A DNA stretch of 64,000 nucleotides from Orobanche coerulescens. Lineage: Eukaryota; Streptophyta; Magnoliopsida; Lamiales; Orobanchaceae. Positions 43,560 through 56,050 of this stretch are shown piece after piece. Location: positions 37,659,001 to 37,723,000 of the forward strand of contig CM065806.1 in assembly GCA_033398695.1 (NCBI GenBank), written 5' to 3'. The notes below the pieces were generated by a model that ran no database searches, was not told the origin of the DNA, and saw only the letters and a program-made list of their open reading frames with translations. Numbering within the stretch: position 1 is the stretch's first letter; each line of letters starts with the position of its first letter. The position numbers and the translations under genes were made by a program.

Positions 43560-43571
43560 TGGTATCGGAGC
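43560..43571 (+). other. Element B primer-binding site
   Basis: TGGTATCGGAGC lies five bases after the 5' LTR. Confidence 0.88.
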
Positions 43572-43798
43572 TAAGATTCATGGATATCTTGGCAGTCGGG
43601 TTAGTTGGGTCAGTTTACGTTATTTGATTATTGGTCGTTCGTAACATCACTACTGAGCCAGCATCGTCGTGTGGACCGTGGTTGTAAGTTCCTAATTCTC
43701 AAATACTACCGTTTTATTTTATTCATGTTTTGTGAACATTGATGGATGTACTTTTAGAAAGTTTGCCCTGGATATTGAGTATTTATGTTTACAGTATG

Positions 43799-44890
43799 TT
43801 GAGAGGAGGTCGTGGACGCGGACGCGGTCGTGGACGCGGACGTGGAAATGCGAGGCAAGAAGAGTCGGTATCTACCCCAGAGATAACCGTTAGTCGAACG
43901 GGTTCCCATTCCGGGGGACAGCAGGGATCGGCAAATAATAATGCAGATCCTAACGTGCCGGGAGTGCTTCAGCAGGTGGTTGCCCAGATAAACCAGTTTG
44001 CTCAAGTTGTGGATCGCATGCAGACGGCGATGGGACAACAGCATAACATGGATAATCAGGGAGATAAATGGCTTACCGAGGTGGTCAAATTGCATCCTCC
44101 GAAATTTGATGGTTCGATTGAGACGCTTTCTTGGGATCACTGGCTGAAGGAATTAGAGAAGATTTTTGCGCGGATTAACTGTCCCAATGATAGGAAGGTT
44201 CCGGTCGCCCAGTATCTTCTGACAGGGGAGGCTTTCGACTGGTGGGAGGCCATTCGACCGGAGGAGCACAATGTTGACTGGATGGAATTCAAATTGATGA
44301 TGGAAGCGCAATATTGTCCTCGCCCAGTTAGAGAGGCCCGAGTTCGAGAGTTTTTCTCACCACAGAACTCAGAAGCATCTGTGACGGACGTGATTAAGAC
44401 TTTTAATCACCAGCTGACTTATGTGCGCCACTTGGTCAGGACCGAGGCGGAGAAGATTTTCCATTTTGACATGCGAATGAAGCCGGAAATTCAGCAGTAT
44501 ATGTCCGGATTTGAATGTACCACCTTGCGACAGTATCAGGACAAGGCGTTGGCCTATGATATGAAGGAGGCAGCAGTAGAGAAATCGACGGAAGCAAAGA
44601 AGCGAAGGTGTCCGGAAACTTCACGGAGGATAAGAGTAGCGGGCCTCGCAGGGGTCGATCCTCTTTTCATTCATCCAGAGACCTCCGCATCCTTCTCGAG
44701 GTGGAAAGAAGTTCCGGCAGCACCAAGCTGTTTGACGCAGGAAAAAGTGTTATAAATGTTGCAAAGCGGGACATGTTTGTCGTGTTTGTTTAGCTCCTGC
44801 TGTGAGCTGTTTCGAGTGTGGACAGAAGGACATCGCGCAACATTTTGTGGGAATGCGACCCGATCTTTGGTACTCGCATTCCTGTTCCGA
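43799..44890 (+). pseudogene. Element B gag, frameshifted in the zinc-knuckle region
   Basis: A likely start is MLRGGRGRGRG at about 43797-43799, which places the (GR)n tract at the N-terminus as in elements C and D; an upstream in-frame Met at 43739 gives a longer frame. The capsid-like domain runs through LSWDHWLKELEKIF, GEAFDWWEAIR and FHFDMRMKPEIQQY. After about 44605 the frame changes more than once. Zinc-knuckle remnants CYKCCKAGH and CFECGQK lie near 44746 and 44808 in another frame. The product cannot be made whole. Confidence 0.85.
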
Positions 44891-44936
44891 AGGACACTAG
44901 TGTGAACCAGACGCAGAGAGCGGTTTCCGTAGCGTA

Positions 44937-45971
44937 ATGTGGGGAAAAGAGAGGCATCCAAAGGCCGGGTCCGTTCCTCCGCGTATTTACGAGATGAAGA
45001 AGGATGATCGAATACGGCGGTTGCATCAGTGCGATCTGATCCTTTTGCAACCAGTTAGTGTCTTGTTCGATTCGGGAGCTACGCATTCTTTTATATCTTT
45101 AAACTGTGTTAATCGTTTGAAAATCTCGTGCTTGTATAATTGTGAACCTTATGTTGTGGGATTACCGAGCGGAGAGAAAATTGTGGGAACCCTAGAAGCT
45201 AGGGATTTTCCAGTGTCTATAGAAGGAAGAGATTGGCCATCGAATCTTATTGTAGTTGACATCTGCGGTGACGATTTAATTCTCGGAGATGATTGGCTCA
45301 ACCGTTATGGAGCTATTCTGAATTACCGGGAGAGAGTCATTTCTATCATTGCTGATGACGGATCTGAACACTTATTCCGAGGATGGAGACCAGGAAGCTC
45401 GGGAAAATTGATCAAAGCAATGAAAGCCGTGAAGTTACTGAAGCAGGGATGTCACGGACTTTGGTGTTATGCCATGAGGAAAGAGGAAGGAGTAGAGCTC
45501 TCGTCTATTTCAGTTGTGAATGAGTTCTCAGATGTATTTCCTGACGAACTACCTGGGTTACCTCTGCAAAGAGAAGTGGAATTCACTATCGAATTAGAGC
45601 CTGGAGCAGCTCCTATTTCCAGAGCACCATACCGCATGGCGCCAACCGAGATGTATGAACTCAAGAAACAACTGGAGGAATTGTTACAGAAGGGTTATAT
45701 TCAACCGAGCGTTTCTCCTTGGGGAGCGCCCGTTCTCTTTGTCCGGAAGAAAGACGGATCCCTCCGACTGTGTATTGATTACAGGGAGCTCAACAAGATG
45801 ACAATCAAGAATAAGTATCCTATACCTCGGATCGATGACTTGTTTGATCAACTGAAAGGGGCAAGGGTATTCTCGAAGATTGACTTGCGATCAGGATACC
45901 ACCAGTTGAGAATTAAGGAATCGGATATACCAAAATCGCTCGTATCCCTAGACGGCATTATGAATTTGTAG
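44937..45971 (+). pseudogene. Element B pol: protease and first half of reverse transcriptase
   Basis: The piece is 344 aa. Protease motif [13 protein letters not shown] is near residue 43, with [12 protein letters not shown] downstream. The RT N-terminal half is [35 protein letters not shown] and the first catalytic region [14 protein letters not shown]. The frame shifts at about 45935, just before the conserved [10 protein letters not shown] block, which is replaced by unrelated residues and a stop. Confidence 0.9.
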
Positions 45972-45973
45972 TA

Positions 45974-47836
45974 ATGCCATGTGGACTTACCAATGCTCCT
46001 GCGGTATTCATGCAATTGATGAATCGGGTATTCTTGAAATACTTGGATAAATTTGTGGTCGTCTTCATTGACGACATCTTGATATATTCAAAGGACGCAG
46101 AGGAGCATGCCGAACATTTGCATATGGTTTTGAGCACCTTGAAGAAGGAACAGCTGTATGCAAAGCTTTCAAAATGCGAGTTCTAGCTTAGGGAGGTAAC
46201 TTTCCTTGGGCATGTGATATCAGCTGACGGAGTTCAGGTGGACCCGAAGAAAGTCGAAGCAATCTTGGAATGGGAAGCCCCTAATAACGTGAAAGAAGTC
46301 CGGAGTTTCTTAGGACTTGCTGGATATTATCGCCACTTTGTGGAGGTATTTTCCAAAATTGCTCGTCCGCTCACTCAGCTGTTACAGAAAGCTCAAAAGG
46401 TTAACTGGGATGAGAAATGCCAGGCTGGTTTTGATGAGCTTAAGAAGAGACTGACGACAGCACCCATTTTAGCATTGCCAGATGGAACTGATGGATTCAT
46501 GGTATACAGCGATGCTTCGAATCAGGGTCTGGGTTGTGTATTGATGCAAAAGGATAAGGTGATTGCTTATGCTTCTCGACAGTTGAAACCATACGAGGTT
46601 AACTACCCGACTCATGATCTGGAGTTAGCAGCTGTGGTCTTTGCATTGAAAATTTGGAGACATTATTTGTACGGTACTCATTGTCAGATCTTTACAGATC
46701 ATAAGAGCCTCAAGTACATTTTCAGTCAGAAAGAATTAAACATGAGGCAGAGAAGGTGGCTGGAATTGATCAAGGATTACGACTTGGAGATTATCTATAA
46801 TCTGGGGAAAGCAAACGTAGTAGCCGACGCATTGAGCCGCAAACCTGTTTCTCTTCGAGTGTTGGAAGCACTTACATCCCAAACCAGTATTCGACGAGAA
46901 CTGATCCGCGAGGGGATTGAAGTATGGGCACCAAGAATCTAAGGGCAACTTTATGTGATGGAACTGACTTCATCACTAGTCGATGGGATCAAGTCTAAGC
47001 AGCTGGATGATTCTCTGATCCTTCGATTATGTGACGAAGTAAAGAAAGGAAAAGCCCCAGGATTCGTGTTACAAGACGATGGAGTTCTGAGATTTCAGAG
47101 TCGACTTTGCGTTCCCGATGATGATGATCTGAGACGGACCATTCTGAAGGAAGCTCATAGCGCGCCCTATTCTATTCACCCAGGCAGTAGTAAGATGTAT
47201 AAGGATTTAAAACAAAACTTCTGGTGGGGAAATATGAAGAAGGACGTAGCAGAGTATGTCTCGAGGTGCTTGACTTGTCAGCAGGTTAAGATCGAACATC
47301 AGCGACCTGCCGGAACGTTAAAGCCGCTTCCGATCCCTGAATGGAAGTGGGAGGACATCTCGATGGATTTCATCACCAGTATGCCAAGGACTAGAACGGG
47401 AATGAACATGATTTGGGTTGTAGTTGATCGACTAACCAAGTCGGCTCATTTCCTGGGAATTAAAGATACATGGGGACCCGAGAGATTGGCGCGAGTATTT
47501 ATTGCGGAGATAGTCAGATTGCATGGGACGCCGAGGACCATTATTTCGGATCGAGATGGTCGCTTCATGTCGCACTTCTGGAAAGCAGTTCACAGGGCTT
47601 TGGGGACTGAGCTCAACTTTAGCACAGCTTATCATCCCCAAACGGACGGTCAGTCCGAAAGGACTATTCAAACTGTAGAAGACATGCTTAGAGCCTGTGC
47701 TTTGGATTGGTCAACTGATTGGGAAGTTCACTTGCCCTTGATCGAGTTCACCTACAATAATAGTTGGCATGCTTCAATTAAGATGGCACCATTTGAAGCT
47801 TTGTACGGGAGAAGATGCCGATCACCCCTATGTTGA
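45974..47836 (+). pseudogene. Element B pol: RT active site, RNase H, integrase
   Basis: It continues in one frame but with three internal stops. RT FIDD box [12 protein letters not shown] is at about 46060. A TAG at 46184-46186 replaces the conserved Trp of CEFW. RNase H residues follow (YSDAS near 46503, DLELAA near 46617, FTDHKSL near 46690, VADALSR near 46820). A TAA at 46940 precedes the integrase zinc finger ([20 protein letters not shown]) and the core with D (VVDRLTK), D (SDRDGRF) and E (QSERTIQ). A TGA at 47834-47836 replaces Trp in CWNE. Confidence 0.9.
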
Positions 47837-48404
47837 GATGATTCTTCGGATTTGATCGGGACTGAACCGGAATTGATTATTCAGACTCAAGAGAAGATAG
47901 CTTTGATTCGAGAGAGACTGCTGATCGCCTGAGTCGGCGAAGTCTTATGCAGATGTACGTCGTTGCCCTCTAGAGTTCGACGCTGGGGACCATGTACTAT
48001 TGAAGGTGTCTCCTACACGAGGGATTTTCCGTTTTGGGAGGAGAGGCAAGCTTAGTCCGAGATATATCGGACCATTTGAGATCCTCGAGAGAGTTGGAGA
48101 TTTAGCATACAGGTTGGCCTTACCGCCATCGCTGAGTCACGTTCACAATGTGTTTCACGTATCCCAATTGCGGAAGTATGTACCGGACCCCAGTCACGTC
48201 ATTGATTTCGATGAGATCGAGATAGCTAATGATGGCACCTTCGAAGAGAGACCAATCAAGATACTTGAGAGCCGGATCAAACAATTGAGGAATAAACCAA
48301 TACACTTGGTTAAAGTACAATGGTCACGACATGGAGTCGAAGAAGCCACTTGGGAAACGGAGGACAGTATGAAGGCTAGATATCCAGAATTGTTTTCATC
48401 TTAA
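47837..48404 (+). pseudogene. Element B pol: integrase C-terminus and chromodomain
   Basis: After the TGA the frame runs to another stop/frameshift near 47930. The last 134 codons (48000-48404) are open: KLSPRYIGPFEILERVG (GPY/F-like), VFHVSQLRKYVPDP, then a chromodomain-like end (EERPIKILES, VKVQWSRHGVEEATWETED, YPELF). The stop lies 35 bp before the 3' LTR. The chromodomain places B in the same lineage as C and D. Confidence 0.88.
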
Positions 48405-48422
48405 GTTTCGGGACGAAACTTC

Positions 48423-48439
48423 TTTTTAGGGAGGAAGGA
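48423..48439 (+). other. Element B polypurine tract
   Basis: TTTTTAGGGAGGAAGGA directly abuts the 3' LTR. Confidence 0.85.
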
Positions 48440-50800
48440 TGTAATACCCGAGATTTCTGATATGTATTTGGAATTTGTGATATTGTAATCGTTGTACTTG
48501 ATCTGAGTATAATTCTCCGTATTTCATAATCCGATGTTGTCGAGCGTATGATTTCATGTATGTGATTTAAAGATTGTAATTCTGCGCATGTAGCGCACGC
48601 TATCGGCTATATGTAGCGTACACTAACATGGACTCAATAGCGCACGCTACAAAGGATTGTTAGCGCACGCTATGCGTGGTCAATTTGATTGAGACGTGCG
48701 GTAGGTGAGATCCGGCCGGGGGACCCCTGTTGGATCGTGTCGGGATGAACCTGGACGGCTTTCGGGAAAAGCCAAGTCAACGTCTTAGCGCACGCTACAG
48801 GTATATGCGTAGCGCACGCTAAGTGCTGAATACAGTTAAGTCAGTGAGCCGTTAGCGCACGCTACGAGCAGGGACTAGCGCGCGCTAATAGCCATTTCTT
48901 ATAAATAGGACAGCATCTTATTCGTGATTTCAGTTCTTTCTTCTCCCATTACCCGAATTCTTACACTTAGAACATAACTTCCTTCATCCTAAACACTTCA
49001 TATCAACACCCTAGCTCGTGATTGAAGATCGTACATCGTTGGAGATTGGTGTTCAAGCCTTCGGTGTTGGATTGCTTCGATTTCCTCCGTGTTCTTCATT
49101 ACTTTGAGGTAGGTGATTCTTCACCGATGTTAGTAATGTTCTTAAGGACGTCTCATCATGTTTTGATAGCCAGTTATTTCGTTATAATCAGTCATCACAT
49201 GTTAGAAGGATACTTTTGACGTATCGGCACTATTTATCGTATGAACCTTTGAACCATCTTAGTATATGGACTCCTTAGCATTTTCAAATCGATTTATGAT
49301 CAGTAAACGGATATTACCCAGTTGTTACGTTTTATACTTTGGAATCATGCGTTTTGGAACGTAGGACGAATGGAACTTGGAATATTTTCTTGAAGATCGA
49401 AGATGAATTATGATGTTGAGATGATTATCCGTATATTTGTATCTCGTAATCATAGAACTTCCACAAACCTTATTAGCATGATATGCTCGAGGATGACTTG
49501 TATTATCACTGTAGAATTTATGAGTTCATCACCTTTTTGACCCAGTTTTCTGTTAGCAGTATTCTGCCATGCAAGGTTAGCGCACACTAACATACGTTAG
49601 TTAACGTGCGCTATCGGGATTAGTTAACGCACGATACGTACGTAACGTACGTTATGTATCAGCCGATTCAAACTGTCAGTCCATGGCTAGCGCACGCTAG
49701 TCTTATACGATAGCGTACGCTAACAGGCAGGCTTAGCGCACGTTACGTAGGATACGTAGCGCACGCTAAGCAGTCCAGGCAGATTGTTCATTTTGAACTT
49801 TTGGGCCGTAGAACGAATTGTTAGGCCATCGTTCGACTTGAGATGATTTGTATATCATTCCTTTTGTTAAGGTTCGAGCTTGTTACGTTGATCGAAGGAG
49901 GCGGCCTTCGAGTGTGTTGGGATCATCGAAGTGTTTCGTTCTTGCCATTTTCGAGGCAAGTATCATATGTCGAGTTCGATTTATATTGAAACTTTGATCA
50001 TGCTTGTGGTTTTGTTCATATTGTGGAATATGAGATGTATTTCTGAAAATTCTCGTGATATTCGTTGTTATTTGTTCATATTGATGAACATATTGAAATG
50101 CATATGTGTATGCATGGTTGATTGATTTATGGTATAAATGATCCGAGGGGATCATGAGGATCTATGCTGAGGGCGCTAGATCGAATGTCCACCATGCGTT
50201 GGTCCGACGGGATCATCATGGGGATCTATGCTGAGGGCGCTGGATCGTTGGACGGGTTTTCCACCATGCGTTGGTCCGACGGGATCATCATGGGGATCTA
50301 TACCAAGGGTGCTGGATCGCTGGATTACCCTGTATTGTGTTGATGGAATCGTGAGGATTCGCATCGTTGGATTCCGGTGGCGAAAGTCCGTTTTGCATGT
50401 TTTATGATGCATTGATGATTTATTGTATAATGATACTTGTACTAGCATTGTTTTGCTAACCCCTTTGGGGGTGGACATTGTTTGGATGTTCAGGTAGCCG
50501 AGGAGCGGGGAGGCAACCACAGTACCGACAGGACGATGAAATGGCTCAGTGATGTGCTTGATGTTATTGTTGTTGTGATTTGTCTTCTTGGTTCGTTTAG
50601 TACTCGAGTACGTCTGTTTTAATAAGGTCATTTCGATATGGTTGTATAAGTTAACTTATTTGATCGGTTGAATCAAATCTGTATTTGAACTTCAGTTGTT
50701 CGATTGGATTATTTTTACACTTCTTTTAAAATTAGCCTTGTAAATCCTTATCTAAAGGTTTACGGCGCTGTAATTATTCCGAATATCTCGGGGTGTTACA
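48440..50800 (+). repeat. Element B 3' LTR (2361 bp)
   Basis: It is the same length as the 5' LTR and carries the same ordered elements (palindromes 48585-48890, TATA about 48899-48909, GC donor 49956-49957, tandem repeat 50139-50322). Several CG-context differences from the 5' copy are transitions within the palindromes. Confidence 0.95.
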
Positions 50801-51410
50801 AAAACGACATCAACGGATCCTCGTGTGATTAGTATTGTTCATCTTTCATCATCCTTCGTGCCGACCCTGTGCTATGCTCCAAAACCTGAATGCAAAAATA
50901 GACATCCACCCCCCGAATACTCGGGGGTTAGCAAAACTCCACCGCTTTTGCTTGTGCAAGAACAAAGTGCAAATACGAGCCATACAATTCACATTCCACG
51001 AATAACAATAACCAGGAATCCTCAAAAATCCAAAAGTAACGAAAAGTACTTCCCGAGGCATGAGTTTGGGTAAAACATTTCAAAAACCGAAAGATCACAA
51101 ATCAAGGGAAAACAATTTATAAAACGGTTTAAAATGCCATCGAGAGTTTTATTAGAAAACAATTTAGGATTATCAAATCCTTATCTTTCCAAAATCAACA
51201 GAGGTCACAGCCCAAAGGTTTTGTTTTCACAAATAGAAAACCGACATCAATTCACAGGGCCAGAGCCCAACATCACGTGTCCTCGACGGACATAAAATCA
51301 ACAAAACATAATCGCACACGCGTATCGCCTAGGACCGGGACGAAGCCACAAATCCCACTCGAGGCCTCGAAGGACCCTCCCGAGCTGGCTAGCGAAACAA
51401 ATTACACACA

Positions 51411-51566
51411 TCTCACGGTTGGATCAATTGCTTGTTGCATCCTGGCCACATGATCGCATGCCATGTTCCACCGTAGATTATCTCAGGCTCTCACGGTTGG
51501 ATCAATCACTTGTTGCATCCTGACCACATGATCACGTGCCATGTGTCACCGTAGACCTTCAACCAT
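51411..51566. repeat. 78-bp tandem duplication in element A LTR
   Basis: CTCACGGTTGGATCAAT...TTGTTGCATCCTG occurs at 51412 and 51490. It is also in the right LTR (about 56910-57060). Confidence 0.9.
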
Positions 51567-52504
51567 ATCCACACATTCACACAAATAACATATCACATCA
51601 AGGATATTCAAACAATTCGCAAGAGGCATCAAACACTTAGCAAAACACCACGTCAAACCACAACGCACCGAAATGAAATAATATACGCCCACACGCAATA
51701 CCAAGTGCAACATCAACACCAAACATATCCATAGAGTTCACATAGTCATTCTCAAACCACACCATTTACAAAACACACGCGTTTTGAAAGCAAGCCTTTA
51801 ACAAGGCTAAACCGAATCTTTTGAAAGTTCGAAACACACGATCAAATAAACACATAGAGACGGTTACTAATTATCATATCCACAAAACAAGACTTTTATG
51901 TACAAGGTACTTGCCTAGAAATCGGCACGCAAGTATCCCGACGAACACGGCTCAACCGGAAAGCTTCGAAACGCCCGATGCTTTTGAAAAGGAAAACGAC
52001 AATGAACGGAAGGGTTCAACTTGGTTTCTTTGCAAGAAACTCGACCCTAACAACATATAATTAATAAATCAATGATCATACGATGAGGAATAATTGTAGA
52101 ACGCCCGAAAACCCCTCTAAGACATTTTACCGGACACCTTCAAGGCGTTGACTAAGAACTCGACCAAAACAACGAATCGAAACGATCCAACCATGGAATA
52201 ATAAAGGAAATGATATAATACATCTAAATATTCATCAATACATCATAATCCTAAGTTAAATCGGATTAATCGGACGAAAACAACCAAAATACCCAAATTC
52301 CCCAAAACTAGATTTCTAGGAAATCTGACCTGATTCGGTAGATCGGAGGATGTTATAGGATTGATGATTGATGATATTAACTCCAAGACTTCATGGATTT
52401 ATTGTCCAACAACATCTCTCTATGATCAATACACCCCCAGCCGCGGAAGAGAACAAAACCGAGTGAAAATGGCTGAAGAAAACGTCTGCAGGGCCATAAA
52501 TAGC

Positions 52505-52745
52505 CGCACAGGTGCCGCGGCCCAGTGAGTGTGCCGCGGACAGCCCAAAAATGGCTCCAGTGGTCGGCAAAGGTGCCGCGCTGGCCGGGCGTGTGCCGCG
52601 GCACCCGGCAGCTTGGTTTGGCCGAAAAATGCCACAGAGTGTGCCGCGGCCTCGCCAAAGATGTGCCGCGGCCCACGGTGCGCCTCGCCGGAAGCCGCTG
52701 ATCACCGCGGCCGTGACTCGGCGAGCCGCCGAGCACTACCGGCCG
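52505..52745. promoter_or_regulatory. Cluster of GTGCCGCGGC palindromic motifs, element A LTR
   Basis: Six copies of TGCCGCGG, one of them the full palindrome GTGCCGCGGCAC (near 52590), lie next to the TATA-like box. A CCGGCC/CGGCCG cluster adjoins at 52735-52800. The region is strongly GC-rich against AT-rich surroundings. Confidence 0.7.
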
Positions 52746-53285
52746 TGACTCGGCCGGCCTGGGCCTGACATTGCCGGCCATGACTGCCGGCCAACTCCGA
52801 CGGCCCGAACGACCCCGAAACCCGAACCTGAATACGAATCGATGATACGGTTACGACGTACTCGCAAATACGAATCTAATAGCTAAGAGAACACACAATT
52901 CCGACCACCCGAAGGCTCGGAATTCAACAACGGAAGTAATTACCCAAAACTTTGGGAAATTACGAAAATGGCCCAAAACGTCCGAAAATCACGATACGCG
53001 ATCGAAACATCAAAACAAAGCTCGCAACATGAATAATAACATTAAATGAACTTACGAGAAACTCGAAACAACAGTTTCGGATGAGATTCGCAAGAATCGA
53101 ACTCAAGTGCGGAAAAGTCGCTAAAAAGCTCGGAACTCAACAAAACGGTACCGAAACGAACTCGGATGACAAAAAGTGCAGAATTAATCATTTTCGAAAT
53201 GACGAAACGGTAATGAGCGAGTCGTCGAAACGGACTCCGGCCGAAAAAAGAAATTTACCGAAAATCGAAAATTGCGGATATTACA

Positions 53286-53302
53286 TTCTACCCTCCTTAA
53301 AA
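53286..53302 (-). other. Element A polypurine tract
   Basis: On the minus strand TTTTAAGGAGGGTAGAA lies directly before the 3' LTR and is preceded by TTTCGGGACGAAACTTC, as in B and D. Confidence 0.8.
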
Positions 53303-56034
53303 GAAGTTTCGTCCCGAAACTTAAAACAAGTAGGGAGAAGCAATATCTCGCCAGGAAAACTCAACGAGATACGCAAGGAAACGCGTAACTTACGCCCATC
53401 GGCGAAACGTTACAAGTAACGCAAAGAGATATACGGCGTGAAAACACGCTCCACGACGACCAACACAACGTCGCCGTTAGGGATATAATAAAACCAACAA
53501 GTGACAAGCGTCATCAAATGGATAATACAATCAAGTCAATTATCCGAACAATCACAAAACACAACGAACGGAAATCAATACGATTGACCAACCCAACGGT
53601 TCATCAATCCAAACGCGAGCCAAACGCTGAAGAAATACGGAATTCCACCGTCCAAGGGTTGGAAGATCGAAAACGAGACTAATTTCCCGAACTTAAGGAA
53701 ATTAGGAGGAGCCTGAATGCTCAACAATCACGAAACGAGGACAAAAACCGAACAAACAAACGACCGAGACAACAAAAATCGAACAATCATGTCCGAAGCA
53801 CGAAGGATAATAAAATTCAAACAACTCCCAGGATGATCTGGTGAGAACTACAAGACATGCATTCCCATAAGATCCACCGGAAAGGGAATAACGATTGAAA
53901 AGTCACAACGACAAACGAGTTATTCCGAAACAACACCACCCTCGTTCGATCAACAAAAGCAAGGGATAGGGAAAGTTCAGAAAATGTCAACGAACATAAA
54001 CGAGTCGACAGAGTCGAAAACACAGGAGTTCCAAATCCGATCCACTTCGAATAAAGGAACTAATAGATCCAGATGATGTCACTTCCAAACAAGGTTAATA
54101 AGAATCGAACCGAACTCGAAAAAAAATCACAACGATAACCAGATTGACCCAAAACAAGATCACAGCTCGTCCGATCGATGAAACTGAAATACAGAACAAG
54201 TTCAGTAAGTATCAACGAATACGAGTGAGTCGATAGAATTGAGAAAGAGAAAATGCAGAGGCCAAAAATAATACGGGTATTATATTTGACCCCTTCTAAA
54301 AGAAGTGTCGTTCCCGAAACTTACAACACGAAATCAAGGTGACAACACAACAAGCAACTGACAGAAACATCCTTCAAAGGCCTCTCAAAGCCGATTCCGA
54401 TGACTGTGCTGAAGCGCGAACTCCGAAAGTCTCGGTAGCCAATTCGCAAAACTGAATTCGGTGTCCCTCGAGTCCGCACTTGAAACGCGTTACTGACGAG
54501 AAGGACAATTTACACGTGCACGCCCCGGCACATCACGGTTGAAACGCCTCGACTCGGCATACCGAAAATACAAATGCTAGATACAATGGGGCATAACGTC
54601 GTAAAACAACATAGCGGAGATGCCAACTCAGCACAACGAAGAATCATAACACATACCGTATACAACGATTACCATCGTAAAGTAATACACACACACACAA
54701 ACACTACAGCAACGTCGGTATCGTTCGGCGACCTCAACGGTCCGAACAATAACCAGCACATAATTACAAACATCATGAAACAATCACACATGTACACAAA
54801 CGTACAAACCCAAGCTTTAACAGCTCACATAGGTGCGATAACACGCAAGCCACCACGAAATGGCAACATTAAAGATCGTCATCACACCTCCCACGAAGGG
54901 CTAACAAAACATATGCGTGGCGAACGAATAAACGTTCACACCACTAATTCAATCACAATTCGGAGGACTAACACCCTAACAACAATACCAACATCATACA
55001 CACCTTCTCCGACCACAAGCATGAAATGATGGGTTTTAAAAACGAAAACCACCTTTTAAAAATAGTTTGGAAACACCAGTTGATCTTGAGTATCACTTTA
55101 CAAAAAATAGTGCAAACATTGTTATCGAGACTTTGAAAATCATCTTGCGGTTGAACACCAATGAGGACACCTTCTCTTAGTGAAAAAATTTCAGAATATT
55201 CGACACTTGGGTCTAAGCAATTGCATTTCTAAAAATAATTGAAAATATCTCAAAATATTTTGGTCCTCAATTGGAATAATTTTGAAACATATTGTGGCAC
55301 TAGAAGGCACCTTGAAAGTACCGCGAGAGAATAATTCATTATAAAAGTACGTCTCGAAATTTATTTTCTAAGATACTCAAGTTTTTCAAGGATAATTCAA
55401 TGGGCTAGAATGCCCAAAAATTTCAGGTAAATACACGGAACATTATAGCGCTGTGGGTCCCGCGCCGGAACCCACCAGGATAAAAATCATTTACAAAAAC
55501 GCCAAAAAGGCCAATGACGGTAATATTTCAAAAACTCACAAAAGCCATTTACAAAATACTAAATACCGTCATAAGAATTTCGCCAAAATGATCAAGGCCA
55601 TAATGCCAAAAACTCGGTTAAGGGAATCAGTTTTCGAAATAAAACTCAGTCGGTAAAATACCGAAAGCCATTACAAAAGAACTCACGCAGCGGATAAAAG
55701 AAATACAGTCCAACATGCACAATCCAGCAACACTACTCCTCACATGAACGAAATATGAGAGTCAAATAGTCACGTATCAAGAAATCAAAATCTATAAGAG
55801 GATTCCGTCACTTAACAAATAATCATAAAAAAATAGCTCGTGTCACATGAGGCACAACACAAAGAAGGGAGACTTACATCCACAAGTCGCACGAAGATGA
55901 TGATCGCCCACGATACTAATCACGACCAACAAACTCAGACGACGCGTCGCGACACGACTAAGTCAGACAAAATCCGACGAGACAAAGACTCAACAGACAC
56001 CACTGAACTGACAGCCTAGGTTTCCACAACCTAA
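53303..56034 (-). other. Element A internal region, non-coding
   Basis: About 2.7 kb lie between PPT and PBS with no Gag, RT or integrase similarity in any frame that I can see. Two fossil LTR junctions lie inside. At about 54275-54310 there is a second LTR-start/PPT-like site (minus: GAAGGGGTCAAATATAATACCC). At 55442-55720 there is a fragment matching the 3' end of element E's LTR in minus orientation (compare 13600-13710). Short diverged duplications (about 53930-54010 versus 54170-54240) are also present. The open frame at 54574-55029 is simple Thr/His/Asn-rich translation without family features. Confidence 0.7.
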
Positions 56035-56046
56035 GCTCTGATACCA
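56035..56046 (-). other. Element A primer-binding site
   Basis: On the minus strand TGGTATCAGAGC lies four bases from the 5' LTR. Confidence 0.88.
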
Positions 56047-56050
56047 TTTA

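Larger units (their letters stand above)
41194..50800 (+). mobile_element. Chromovirus B (Ty3/gypsy, Tekay/Del-like), complete with two LTRs
   Basis: It spans 9607 bp between perfect AAAAC duplications (41189-41193, 50801-50805). LTRs of 2361 bp each differ at roughly 1-2% of positions by eye. PBS is at 43560, PPT at 48423-48439, and gag-pol between. Its first base pair context is mutated (TTTAATACCC in the 5' copy versus TGTAATACCC in the 3' copy). It inserted into element A's left LTR. Coding regions carry frameshifts and stops, so it is no longer autonomous. Confidence 0.95.
50806..53285 (-). repeat. Element A left (3') LTR, main piece
   Basis: On the minus strand it holds LTR start TGTAATATCCGCAATTTT (ends at 53285), CGGCC-rich and GTGCCGCGGC clusters (52505-52800), TATA-like CTATTTATGG (about 52494-52503), a GTCAGA donor-like site (52328-52329), TCTAG|GCAAGTACC (GC at 51913-51914), a tandem duplication (51411-51566), CTAAC (50927-50931) and a TTCAG acceptor (50886-50887). 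Homologues are the right LTR and A' at 655-3098. Confidence 0.9.

Noticed and set aside
52377..52781. 134-aa and overlapping frames in a GC-rich block
   Set aside because: Artefact of the GC-rich palindrome cluster in element A's LTR; several frames on both strands are open at once.
54574..55029. 151-aa open frame in element A internal DNA
   Set aside because: Low-complexity Thr/His/Asn-rich translation, with no domain, and overlapping a non-coding retroelement interior.
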